Source: Candidatus Nitrospira nitrificans (GTDB taxonomy: Bacteria; Nitrospirota; Nitrospiria; Nitrospirales; Nitrospiraceae). Taken from it: a DNA stretch of 64,000 bases. The notes below the pieces were generated by a model, which was given only the letters and a program-made list of their open reading frames with translations, ran no database searches and had not been told where the DNA came from. Shown here one piece after another: positions 54,008 to 62,702 of the stretch (the first letter of the stretch is position 1; each line of letters starts with the position of its first letter). The translations under genes and the position numbers were made by a program. Location of the stretch: positions 234,007-298,006 of the forward strand of contig NZ_CZPZ01000023.1 of assembly GCF_001458775.1 (NCBI RefSeq), in the 5' to 3' direction.

Positions 54008-55249
54008 ATGATTACCGACCAGTTCAGGTCTGTCATCACGCAGCCGGACTTGATGGATCCGCTGGAATCCCCTGAGCCGCTCTCATGGCTATCGGCGAAG
54101 CGCCGTCGTTTCAGATTGAGAAAATTCTGGCTCACGCTCCATTTGTATCTCGGATTGTTCGGGGGCGGGCTCTTCGTATTGATGAGTCTTACCGGCAGCT
54201 TCCTGGTTTTCTATAAGGCGATCGACGAATGGTTGAATCCGGTGCTCATGACGCCGAGCGGCGCCGGACCCCATCGACCGTTGAGCGAAATCGTCGCGGC
54301 GGCCAAGTCGGCCGGCCCTTCCGGCGGTTGGCTGGACAGCGTCGAATGGCCGTTACATCGCCACGGTGTCTTTCTTGCCTGGCACAGGGCTCAGGAGGCC
54401 GGCGCCGACGAGAGCCGGTGGATTCAAGTGACCGTCGATCCGTATACGGCAGCCGTGCTGACCAAAGACCGCGAATGGGGCGGGTACTTGGTTTCGTTCA
54501 TATACAATCTGCACGCCTCGCTCCTGATGGACGATGTCGGCGCGACAATCGTAGGGTTTGTCGCCATCTTCCTGCTCATCTCGATCAGTACGGGTCTGTA
54601 CCTCTGGTGGCCGCGTCCAGGGAGGCTCGGTCAGGCGCTGACCTATAGGTCCAGCGGAAGCCCCGTTCGTCGGCACTACGAGTGGCACAAACTCAGCGGG
54701 TTTTATAGCGCGATCATTCTGGGGATGCTGGCCTTTACCGGCGTCTACCTGGAGTTCAGCAACTATGTTATCCCGATCGTTCGTCTCTTTTCCCAGGTCC
54801 AGGAGGTTCCCAAGGAAGAAGAGATTCAATCCGTTCCAATTGCCGGGGCTCCGTCATTGCCTGTCGAGCAGGCCATCGCGCTCGCGAGGCAGATATTCCC
54901 CGAGGGAGAGTTGCGGTACCTGGGGTTGCCTCACGAAGACCGCGATGTCTATCACGTTGCGCTGTATCAGCCGAGCGAGGTGCGGACATCGGGGGGCGAA
55001 AGTCAGGTGTGGTTGGATCAATACAGCGGCGCAGTGCTTCGCGTGCAAGATTCTCGTCGCTTCACCGGAGGAGAGACTTTTCTGGCCTGGCTGTTCCCTT
55101 TACATAACGGTGAAGCGTTCGGCCTCACCGGCCGATGGATCGTGTTTATTACGGGATTCGTTCCCCTCTTGTTATACGTCACGGCGGTCCGCATGTGGTG
55201 GTTGAAGCGGCAAGCGCATCGGCGACAGAAACAATCAAGCGCCTCATGA
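54008..55249 (+). CDS. PepSY-associated membrane protein (iron-siderophore reductase-like)
   Basis: A 413-aa protein of the PepSY-TM family. Four main membrane segments are seen: about 45-65 (YLGLFGGGLFVLMSLTGSFL), 180-200 (VGATIVGFVAIFLLISISTG), 235-255 (SGFYSAIILGMLAFTGVYLE) and near 375. PepSY-like periplasmic parts lie between them. Conserved histidines (HLYLGL, YNLHASLL, HYEWHKLSG, PLHNGEAFG) could bind haem. Relatives such as FoxB/PiuB help release iron from siderophores. It sits in the iron region upstream of the FTR1 gene. Confidence 0.8.
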   Translation: MITDQFRSVITQPDLMDPLESPEPLSWLSAKRRRFRLRKFWLTLHLYLGLFGGGLFVLMSLTGSFLVFYKAIDEWLNPVLMTPSGAGPHRPLSEIVAAAKSAGPSGGWLDSVEWPLHRHGVFLAWHRAQEAGADESRWIQVTVDPYTAAVLTKDREWGGYLVSFIYNLHASLLMDDVGATIVGFVAIFLLISISTGLYLWWPRPGRLGQALTYRSSGSPVRRHYEWHKLSGFYSAIILGMLAFTGVYLEFSNYVIPIVRLFSQVQEVPKEEEIQSVPIAGAPSLPVEQAIALARQIFPEGELRYLGLPHEDRDVYHVALYQPSEVRTSGGESQVWLDQYSGAVLRVQDSRRFTGGETFLAWLFPLHNGEAFGLTGRWIVFITGFVPLLLYVTAVRMWWLKRQAHRRQKQSSAS

Positions 55250-55501
55250 TTGATCGGCCTCTTAACGGGAGTGCCGGTGTACCGCTCTTTGATCCGATCG
55301 ACGAGTCGAAGAAAATGACCAACATTCGCGCCCAATATTGAATTTGTCGTTCAGCATGTTGTAGAGCTACTCCCGATGATAGAGCGAGCCGGTACATGAG
55401 CCGCGCGCAATCGACCGGAAGGCGGTGATGCCGTCTATCACAATTGAATAGCACAGGTGACGAACAAAAGAAGATCGAGAGCAGTTGAAAGTAGGAACGC
55501 G

Positions 55502-57442
55502 ATGAAATCGATACGCATCCCCTTGCCGAATTCCTTCCCATGGTGGTTGGCAACGATTGTGCTGGTCGCGAACCTGAATGGCGTTGCGATGGCGCTGTCG
55601 ACGGACGACGAGAATGCGCAAACCGTCGTCCATATGCTTGATTATGTCGGCGTGGACTACCCTGGGTTTGTGCAGGATGGCAAGGTGGTCAATGCCGAGG
55701 AGTATGCGGAGCAGCGCGAGTTTGCTGCTCAGGCCATCATTCTTCTCGGCAACTTGCCTGCCGTGCCCGAACAACCGAAGCTGTTGCAGGAGGCTCGTGG
55801 GCTGTTCGCGTGCATTGAGGCGAAAGCGCCTGGCAACGAGATCGCGGCCCTCGCGGGCCGGCTGCGCGTCGGCGTGATCCAAGCGTGGAAGCTCAGCGTG
55901 TCTCCACAACAACCGCCGGACCTCCGGCAGGCCGGACAGCGGTTCGCACAGTCCTGTGCCGCGTGCCATGGCGCGCAGGGGCGCGGCGACGGGCCGCAGG
56001 CCATGGGTATGGAACCGGCTCCTAGCAACCTACAGGATGAGGCACGTATGCGTCAGCGCAGCCTGTACGGCCTGTACGCTACCATTACGCTCGGCGTCCG
56101 CGGCACGCCTATGCGCGCCTTTACCGAACTTTCCGAAGCCGACCGCTGGGCACTGGCCTTCTTTGTCGGTGGCCTTCGTGCCGATTCTGAACTCGTGGCC
56201 AAGGGCGAGGCGCTGTGGCGGCAAGGCGAAGGCAAAACAGCTATCGGAAGCTTGCGCGCACTGGTCACAAAGACTCCTAGTGAACAAGCCTCCATCGGCT
56301 CCGCGACGGACGCCGTGCGCGCTTACCTCACGCAACAGCCACAAGCGCTGCAAGCCTCGAACCAGAAGCCGCTGGATTTCTCGCGTGCCAAGCTCGACGA
56401 GACTGCGCAAGCCTATGCGGACGGCAACCAAGAAGGTGCACAGCGCCTAGCGATCGCGGCCTACCTGGAAGGCTTCGAATTGATTGAATCGGCACTGGAG
56501 AATGTTGACGCATCGCTGCGCATGGAAATCGAGCGCGAGATGATGACATTACGTGCGGCGATCGGCGAGAGACAACCGTCGGAGGCCGTGACAGCTCAGG
56601 CGGCGAGGGCGAAGGCGCTGCTGGTCCGTGCCGATGCTGCGCTCTCCGACAGTACCTTATCGCCGAATACGGCCTTTGTGAGTTCACTGCTCATCTTGCT
56701 CCGCGAGGGATTAGAAGCGATTTTGGTGATTTCAGCCATCGTGGCTTTCACCGTCAAAACCGGGCGGCGGGATGCGTCGCCTTACATCCACGCTGGTTGG
56801 ATTGGCGCCGTGGCGCTGGGCGGCATCACCTGGATCGTCGCCCGTTACGTGCTGAGTATCTCGGGCGCTAACCGGGAACTGACCGAAGGCATCACAGCGT
56901 TGCTGGCCGCGGCCATGCTGCTATACGTGGGATGGTGGTTGCACAGCCGCGCGAACGCGCAAGCGTGGAACCAGTTCATCCGCCAGCAGATCAATGCCGC
57001 ACTGGGTAAGCGCACGCTCTGGGCGATGGCCGGTATCTCGTTTCTCGTGGTGTACCGGGAATTGTTCGAAGTGATCCTGTTCTACGAGACATTGTTGGCG
57101 CAGGCCGGTGCTGCTGGGCAGAGTGCGGTGCTGTGGGGCATCGCCACGGCGGCGTTGCTGATGGTGCTGATCGGCAGCATGATTTTTCGTTATAGCCTGC
57201 GCCTGCCGATCGGGCCATTTTTCACGGTAACCTCGAGCTTGCTGGCGCTGATGGCCGTAGTCTTTGTCGGTAACGGCGTCGCGGCGCTGCAAGAAGCAGG
57301 TGCGCTCGAGGCAACAATGATACGTTTCTTCTCGCTGCCGATGCTGGGTATCCACCCAACTGCGGAGAGTCTTGCGCTGCAGGTACTGACGCTCACGGTA
57401 ATCAGTGGTGGGCTATGGTCCACTCGAGCGAAGGCGGCTTAG
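55502..57442 (+). CDS. Cytochrome c-FTR1 fusion, high-affinity iron permease
   Basis: A 646-aa protein with a signal peptide and a periplasmic N-terminal half containing a c-type haem site (SCAACHGAQGRGDG; C152, C155, H156). The C-terminal FTR1 permease domain has at least six hydrophobic helices. Both REXXE iron motifs are present: REGLE (401-405) and RELFE (519-523). Family members import iron, and the haem domain could oxidise Fe(II) during uptake. GTAGGAA lies before ATG 55502. Confidence 0.9.
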   Translation: MKSIRIPLPNSFPWWLATIVLVANLNGVAMALSTDDENAQTVVHMLDYVGVDYPGFVQDGKVVNAEEYAEQREFAAQAIILLGNLPAVPEQPKLLQEARGLFACIEAKAPGNEIAALAGRLRVGVIQAWKLSVSPQQPPDLRQAGQRFAQSCAACHGAQGRGDGPQAMGMEPAPSNLQDEARMRQRSLYGLYATITLGVRGTPMRAFTELSEADRWALAFFVGGLRADSELVAKGEALWRQGEGKTAIGSLRALVTKTPSEQASIGSATDAVRAYLTQQPQALQASNQKPLDFSRAKLDETAQAYADGNQEGAQRLAIAAYLEGFELIESALENVDASLRMEIEREMMTLRAAIGERQPSEAVTAQAARAKALLVRADAALSDSTLSPNTAFVSSLLILLREGLEAILVISAIVAFTVKTGRRDASPYIHAGWIGAVALGGITWIVARYVLSISGANRELTEGITALLAAAMLLYVGWWLHSRANAQAWNQFIRQQINAALGKRTLWAMAGISFLVVYRELFEVILFYETLLAQAGAAGQSAVLWGIATAALLMVLIGSMIFRYSLRLPIGPFFTVTSSLLALMAVVFVGNGVAALQEAGALEATMIRFFSLPMLGIHPTAESLALQVLTLTVISGGLWSTRAKAA

Positions 57443-57706
57443 CAAACGCGCCGCCTCTACGCCAGCTATTGCCCCTGGTAGAGAGAGTCCTCGCCCCCTG
57501 TGATGCTCGGGATCGATATCTGTTGAGCTACCGTTCAAGTCAGCCATAAAGTCCTGGTGTGATGATCATGACGCATCCGGCTCCGGTCGCTTTCCCGTGA
57601 ATCTCCGGGTGTTTGTTGGGCATTTTGCCGGGGCCAAATGCCTGAAACAGCCCTGGTTGCCTAAATTGCCCTCGCGATGATCCAATGTGGAACGCGACAT
57701 GAGTGC
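57443..57706. other. Intergenic stretch without gene
   Basis: About 260 bp separates the FTR1 gene from the Fur-like promoter at 57707. I see no gene and no clear terminator for the FTR1 transcript. Confidence 0.4.
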
Positions 57707-57750
57707 TTGACAAGCTTGCCGTATAAATGATATTGAGAACTTATATCAAC
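57707..57750 (+). promoter_or_regulatory. Promoter with Fur-box-like palindrome (copy A)
   Basis: TTGACA (57707-57712), 16 bp, GATATT (57729-57734). The -10 is covered by TGATATTGAG-AACTTATATCAAC (57728-57750), a GATAT/ATATC inverted repeat like a Fur box. The promoter at 58839 has the same spacing and nearly the same palindrome. Confidence 0.65.
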
Positions 57751-57866
57751 TTAGAGTTCGCACGGAAACGTGCGTGACTGTCGTTGACGAGCAGATTCGG
57801 GAACCACGAGGCCAGAGGTTGTTGCAGACCAGAGCCCAAGGTGTCGAAAGATGCCTTGGGCTTTTT
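57741..57866 (+). ncRNA. Candidate Fur-controlled small RNA or attenuated leader (copy 2)
   Basis: The transcript predicted from the 57707 promoter is about 125 nt. It contains a CGCACG-GAAA-CGTGCG hairpin (57759-57774), the conserved box ACGAGGCCAGAGGT at 57806, then a 13-bp stem (AGCCCAAGGTGTC, loop GAAA, with one G-T type pair) and a T5 run to 57866. It either ends as a free RNA or reads through to the zinc-ribbon gene at 58020. Confidence 0.5.
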
Positions 57867-58019
57867 CGTTCTGGCTCATTGATTCAGATGGGGTTGAAAC
57901 GGAACCCTGCGCGGGAAAGACCGTGGTGCCGTGATGGTGAATGCAACCTCTTCGCAGCACCGATTGTCGAAAATACGAAACGTTCGCTATCGGTATCCGC
58001 CGAGACCTACGGAGGTAAC

Positions 58020-58196
58020 ATGGCATTAGGTTGTAGAAGATGTGGAGGCTATATCATCCACGAGTTACCCGACGATTATTATCAAACGAAACGATGGAGG
58101 TGCATCAACTGCGGATGGTCTCGCGAGGGTATGGTCGTGCACCCCTGCCGGCCAGTCAGCGTGTCTAAACGGGAAAGTTATCAGCGTCGAGAGTAA
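58020..58196 (+). CDS. Small zinc-ribbon protein (58 aa)
   Basis: The frame starts MALGCRRCGGYIIHELPDDY. Two CxxC knuckles (CRRC at 5-8 and CINC at 28-31) are separated by 19 residues, a zinc-ribbon layout. A GGAGG just before ATG 58020 sets the start. It lies downstream of the Fur-like promoter and terminator at 57.7-57.87 kb, so its expression may depend on read-through. Function is unknown. Confidence 0.6.
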   Translation: MALGCRRCGGYIIHELPDDYYQTKRWRCINCGWSREGMVVHPCRPVSVSKRESYQRRE

Positions 58197-58230
58197 TGCA
58201 ATCATCAATCGATGAAAGGGAATGACCGGT

Positions 58231-58449
58231 ATGAATAAGATCTTGAGTAAGGATAGTCCCATGAAGTTGGTATTGTGCGGTTGCGGAAAACTGCACCTGA
58301 CGTGTGGTGCGGTCACGCTCCACCTCACGCGCGATGAATTTCTCGCGCTGGCAGAGTCTGTTCGGCGCTTGGCCGTGATCGTGGCGCAGCCATCCATGAA
58401 CCAGCCCTTAGTATCGGCACAGCCAATTCCCAGTGAGGTCTGTCACTAA
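58231..58449 (+). CDS. Small CGCGK-motif protein (about 72 aa)
   Basis: The frame starts MNKILSKDSPMKLVLCGCGK; an inner ATG at 58261 is also possible. The core LVLCGCGKLHLTCGAVTLHLTRDEFLAL looks like a small conserved beta-hairpin plus helix domain that I recall from iron-region genes. The CGCGK-H-x-T-x-G part could bind metal. It follows the zinc-ribbon gene by 34 bp and is probably cotranscribed. Confidence 0.55.
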   Translation: MNKILSKDSPMKLVLCGCGKLHLTCGAVTLHLTRDEFLALAESVRRLAVIVAQPSMNQPLVSAQPIPSEVCH

Positions 58450-58519
58450 GACAGGGATCGGGGAATGTGCCGGATGGAGCCGGTGGTCCATAAAGTGAAC
58501 CTTCGATGGAGGAGGGACG

Positions 58520-58663
58520 ATGAACAAGCGATACATCCGATCCAGCGATGATCTTGCCGTAGTCATCAGTTTGGTGACGGCGGTTAGCATTCTCTTGTCG
58601 GCTCTTGTTGGGATATGGATCTGGTCGACCGTCGCCGCCGAAGGCGGAGTGACTAGCCTGTAG
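58520..58663 (+). CDS. Small single-pass membrane protein (47 aa)
   Basis: The frame starts MNKRYIRSSDDLAVVISLVT and has one hydrophobic helix (VISLVTAVSILLSALVGIWIW). GGAGGG precedes ATG 58520. It is the third small gene in a row after the Fur-like promoter. Function is unknown; a small partner of a membrane transporter is possible. The following 58664-58838 holds no gene that I can support. Confidence 0.55.
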   Translation: MNKRYIRSSDDLAVVISLVTAVSILLSALVGIWIWSTVAAEGGVTSL

Positions 58664-58838
58664 AAGCCCATATGTGTGAACAGTTTCCTTTGTGCGACAG
58701 CAAGAGGTTCGTGGTGTTCGAGGCGCTGGAGCCTTTCGGTTTTGGTTCGGGTCAGCCGTAGAGATACATGTCGGGGCCTCATATCCTCATCAGCAGGCGC
58801 CAATCCTGAGTCATTGCAGCGGATGCTAGAAATAAAAG

Positions 58839-58882
58839 TTGACAGCAGTGTGCATGAACTGATATTGAGAACTTGTATCAAC
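58839..58882 (+). promoter_or_regulatory. Promoter with Fur-box-like palindrome (copy B)
   Basis: TTGACA (58839-58844), 16 bp, GATATT (58861-58866). The palindrome TGATATTGAG-AACTTGTATCAAC (58860-58882) covers the -10 and differs from copy A at one base. It lies upstream of the third RNA motif and fecI. Confidence 0.65.
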
Positions 58883-59073
58883 TAAGAAGTTGTAGATATC
58901 AATGACTCTAAGGCAATAGGTCCATTTCTAAAATGTTTCTAGGGTGAAACGGGTCACTACAGACGTTTCGAGCTAGTTATAAGCGTGTCTAAGTAGCAGT
59001 CACCAAGTAACGAGGCCAGAGGTCATCGAAGACCGGAGCCCAGGGTGTCAAAGGACATCCTGGGCTTTTTTTT
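58873..59073 (+). ncRNA. Candidate Fur-controlled small RNA or fecI leader attenuator (copy 3)
   Basis: The transcript predicted from the 58839 promoter is about 200 nt. It carries the box ACGAGGCCAGAGGT's near-identical form (ACGAGGCCAGAGGTCAT) at 59010, 27 bp before a 13-bp stem (AGCCCAGGGTGTC, loop AAAG), and a T8 run ending at 59073. The fecI-like gene starts 32 bp later, so termination here would control sigma factor synthesis. Confidence 0.5.
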
Positions 59074-59105
59074 ATTAAGAAGATTGGAACACAAGGAGAT
59101 AGTCG

Positions 59106-59699
59106 ATGACGACACACAGCACACATCTCGCTGAAGCAGAACTCACGGCTTCACGCGATATTCCCAACGTGGGGATGGCACTGCGTCTCACGTATGCGCA
59201 GATCGCCTCCCTGTTTCATCAGTACCGTGAGGAACTCACCCGCCGGATTGTCACGATGGTCAAGTCTCACGAAACGGCTGCGGACCTTGTGCAGGATACC
59301 TATGTGCGGTTGCTTCGGCTCGGTGAAGCGCATGCCGTGGAACAGCCTCGTGCGTTGCTCCATCGCATTGCCGCGAACCTGGCGATTGACCATCTGCGGA
59401 AAGAGAAAAATGGTGTCCATGCCCTCGATGGCATGGATGCCGCCATGGCCGTGCCCTCTCAATCGCCTTCACCTGAACGGGAGTTGCTCGCCAAACAGCG
59501 GCTTCGCCTGTGTCTGCGGGTGATCGAACAGCTTCCGCGCCGGAGCCGTGAAGCCTTCGTGCTGTGCCGAGTGTATGGGTACTCATACCAAGAAATCGCC
59601 GTGCGCATGAACATCTCGGAGAGCGGGGTGGAAAAGTTATTGATGCGAGCGCTAGACCAAAGTTGCGAGGCCCTCGAGGCCATAGACCACCGCCAGTGA
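59106..59699 (+). CDS. fecI: FecI-type ECF sigma factor
   Basis: A 197-aa iron-starvation sigma factor. Region 2 includes LVQDTYVRLLRLGEAHAVEQ and the FecI-typical PRALLHRIAANLAIDHLRKE. Region 4 includes LPRRSREAFVLCRVYGYSYQEI and the helix VRMNISESGVEKLLMRAL. It should transcribe the receptor operon when FecR signals siderophore binding. AAGGAGAT before ATG 59106 is good. An intrinsic terminator with a conserved motif lies 32 bp upstream. Confidence 0.9.
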   Translation: MTTHSTHLAEAELTASRDIPNVGMALRLTYAQIASLFHQYREELTRRIVTMVKSHETAADLVQDTYVRLLRLGEAHAVEQPRALLHRIAANLAIDHLRKEKNGVHALDGMDAAMAVPSQSPSPERELLAKQRLRLCLRVIEQLPRRSREAFVLCRVYGYSYQEIAVRMNISESGVEKLLMRALDQSCEALEAIDHRQ

Positions 59700-59774
59700 G
59701 GATCTTGGTCCGTTGAATCGTCACACTGTATACTGGCTCCGGTCTCGTCGAGCACCTGCCGACACGACCGGCTT

Positions 59775-60758
59775 ATGCAGCGCACAGATGATTCAGACAA
59801 TATGGTTTTATCTGAGGAGGAAGCCCGGCTTAGGAAAGAAGCCGTGGCGTGGGTCATTCGTTTGCAGAACAGCGGCATATCACAGGAGGACCATCGAGCC
59901 TTCGAGGCCTGGCAGGCGCAGAGTCCTCGACATGCCCTCATGTATCGTAAGGTTTCTGCAGTATGGGAAAGCCCAGAGTTGAGCGCGGCTGCCGCTGTTG
60001 CGGCGAGGGCGGAACCGTCCTGGTTCAAACCAAAAGCTGCGGCGTCTCCGCGATGGCCAGTTTTGGCCCTCGTCGGCCTTATCTTGGTCGGTATCTTCGC
60101 CGATTATTTTGATGTAACCACACGCTGGCAATCCGACTATCGAACTGGGTCCGGAGAGCGGCGCACGGTCAAGTTGCCGGATCGCTCGATTGCCACGCTC
60201 AACACCCAATCAGCGATCGCGCTCTTATTTGACGAGGGGGTGCGTCGTGTCTGGCTGCTTAAAGGCGAAGTCCACTTTAACGTTCAGCAGGATACAGCCC
60301 GTCCGTTTATCGTGGACGGTACTGCAACCGCCGTTCGAGCTGTTGGAACGGCATTCGTCGTCCGGGCAGAGTCGAGTGGAGCGCACATCACCGTCCTCGA
60401 AGGCACCGTCGAGGTTCATTCCAAAGGTCAGACAGCTTCTCCGGTCATGGTCACAGCGGGATCCCAGCTCCAGGTGGAGCATGGCCGCATGGGGCGGCCG
60501 CATTCCGTCAATGTGCCGGCGGCCTCGGCATGGCTGCAGGGGCGGCTTATCGTCAATGGCGTGCCGTTTGCCGAGGTGCTGGAAGAGTTGCGGCGGTATC
60601 ATCCGGGGACGATCATCCTGTTGAACCAGCGTGTCGGTGAAACCAACGTGACGGGAACCTATAACGTGGACGATCCCGTTGCCGCGCTTGAGCTGCTCAT
60701 CAAGACGGTTCCGGTCTCAATGGTTGGTCTGGCTAATCGTCTCATCCTTCTCTTTTAA
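59775..60758 (+). CDS. fecR: FecR-type anti-sigma/signal transducer
   Basis: A 327-aa inner-membrane protein. A cytoplasmic N-terminal part (AVAWVIRLQNSGISQEDHRA, FEAWQAQSPRHALMYRKV) is the FecR N-terminal domain. One helix (WPVLALVGLILVGIFADYF) follows, then a periplasmic FecR domain with DRSIATLNTQSAIALLFDEG and GTAFVVRAESSGAHITVLEG and an STN-like end. It relays receptor occupancy to FecI. It is 75 bp downstream of fecI. Confidence 0.9.
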   Translation: MQRTDDSDNMVLSEEEARLRKEAVAWVIRLQNSGISQEDHRAFEAWQAQSPRHALMYRKVSAVWESPELSAAAAVAARAEPSWFKPKAAASPRWPVLALVGLILVGIFADYFDVTTRWQSDYRTGSGERRTVKLPDRSIATLNTQSAIALLFDEGVRRVWLLKGEVHFNVQQDTARPFIVDGTATAVRAVGTAFVVRAESSGAHITVLEGTVEVHSKGQTASPVMVTAGSQLQVEHGRMGRPHSVNVPAASAWLQGRLIVNGVPFAEVLEELRRYHPGTIILLNQRVGETNVTGTYNVDDPVAALELLIKTVPVSMVGLANRLILLF

Positions 60759-60857
60759 TTTTCTCCGAACACACTTCTGTGCGTCAAAGCAGGTGAGGGA
60801 ACGTGCGTTCTCTTGCGTCTACTGAGAGGCGCATCAAAACAGGAGGTGTGAGAGGGC

Positions 60858-62702
60858 ATGGAACGGCGAGAAATGAACAACAACGAGGATTGTGTTTCAC
60901 ACTGTCGAAAACAGGAAGCAGGATGGACAGATCCATGGCGGAGACGACTCAGTTGGGTGTTGTTCCTTTTCACCCTCGCCGCGCCGGTAGCGGGAGATAG
61001 CTTTGCTCAGGACAATGCCTCTAATGCCTCTTCTGTGGCGCCAAGCGCTCCCGTCGAGTTCCATATACCCACGCAACCGCTCGGCAGTGCGTTGAATGCC
61101 TTCGCCGAGAGCACGGGTTGGCAGGTCAGTGTTCCAACCGAGTTGATCGTCGGCAAGACCTCGTCCGGCATCACGGGAAGCCATCAGCCTGAAGAGGCCC
61201 TCCGATCGCTGCTGGCAAACTCGGGCGTCACCTACCGCCTGACTGCTCCCAACGCCGTGACGCTCGTGCCGAGTGCCGTCTCATCATCGACTCCAGATGC
61301 TCAGACCGTACCGTTAGAACCTATAGGCGCGGGGCCAACCGATATCGTTGATTCCAAGCCGGTCAAGGTCCCTGAAATCGTCGTGAAAGAGGTCCGGAAG
61401 CGGGAAAGCCAGGCCTATACCGTCGATGATACATCGACCGCGACCAGAATGCCGGTGCCCATCCACGATACCCCTCGTTCCGTCGAGGTGGTGACCAGAC
61501 AGGTGATGGAAGATCAAAAAGTCATCCGTTTCAGTGATGCCTTGCGGAATGTGAGCGGGGTGTCTCAGTCCAATGATCAAGGCGGTCAGGGGGGGCTTTT
61601 TATGATACGCGGGTTTGTATCAGATCTGGCCCTATTTAAAAATGGGTTTCGAGACGACAGCGTGTTCGGCACACGTACCCAGCGTGAAACTATCAACCTC
61701 GAACGTATAGAGGTCGTCAAAGGCCCGCCGTCGTATCTGTATGGCCGATCCGACCCCGGCGGCGTCATCAACCAAATCACAAAAGCGCCGCTGAGAAATC
61801 CCTATTATTCCGCGGAAATGATCATCGGCAATTATGGCCTGTATCGTCCGCAGTTCGACATCGGCGGGCCATTGAATGCCAGCAAAACATTGACGTTTCG
61901 ATTCAACGGCATGTTCGAATCAGCCGGAAGTTATCGAGACGGAGTCGAGTCGAGGCGCACCTTTATCGCTCCGACGATCGGATGGGAGATCGGGCCTCGG
62001 ACTAATTTGAGAGTTGAAGGCGAATACCTATACAGCCGCGCCCCCATCGACCGTGGATTGGTGGCCTTCGGCGGCGGTGTGGCACCCATCCCGATCAGCC
62101 GATTCCTGGGCGATCCGGCTCGCCATCTTGAAGCTCACAATGGGAAAGCCACAGTGACCCTGTTGCATGACTTCAACGACATGTTCACGTGGCGTACGGC
62201 ATTCAGGGCGGCCGTGACTCGTAGCCTTTACTCCAGCCGAGAAGCGTGGTTCTTCGTTGGAAATGAAAGTGACGGCATCATGAATCTGGCGCAGTTTCGG
62301 ATTCCGACGACCACGCAGAGTCACTATCTACAAAATGAATTGCACGGACAATTCTCCACCGGCCCCATCAAGCATAAGACAATCGTCGGGGTCGAACTGG
62401 GCCGCGAAGTCTCTGTCGCCTCGGTCTCCGATGATAACGGCAATCAAGATACCGGCACACCAGGCGACTTTAGCTATATTAATATTTTCAATCCTGCTGA
62501 CAGGCTGTTTTTGAATACGCCACTCACAAAAACTAGTAACACCAAGGATGTCAACAATATTCTTGGCGTGTATTTTGGCGGAATTATCAAGATGTCCGTT
62601 GAAAATGTTCTGAGTCGCTCCATGGTTATGGCTCTTGTCAGGCTGCCTTCTTGCTCGGCACAGAGGCCGCCTCTGTCTGCTCGGTCTCAATTGTGGCCCT
62701 GA
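60858..62702 (+). pseudogene. TonB-dependent siderophore receptor, cut by IS256-type element
   Basis: It starts with a signal peptide and then an STN signalling domain (FHIPTQPLGSALNAFAESTG, 64-83) that would contact FecR. A plug domain (TPRSVEVVTRQVMEDQKV, LERIEVVKGPPSYLYGRSDP) and the first part of the beta-barrel follow. True receptor sequence ends at 62593 (codon 579), where the IS begins; codons to 62702 are read from the IS. The last barrel strands and the C-terminal Phe are lost, so the receptor is probably inactive unless the IS leaves. Confidence 0.85.

Noticed and set aside
57774..58019. N-terminal extension of the 58020 zinc-ribbon gene
   Set aside because: It would run through an intrinsic terminator and lacks a start signal; the GGAGG-ATG at 58020 is convincing.
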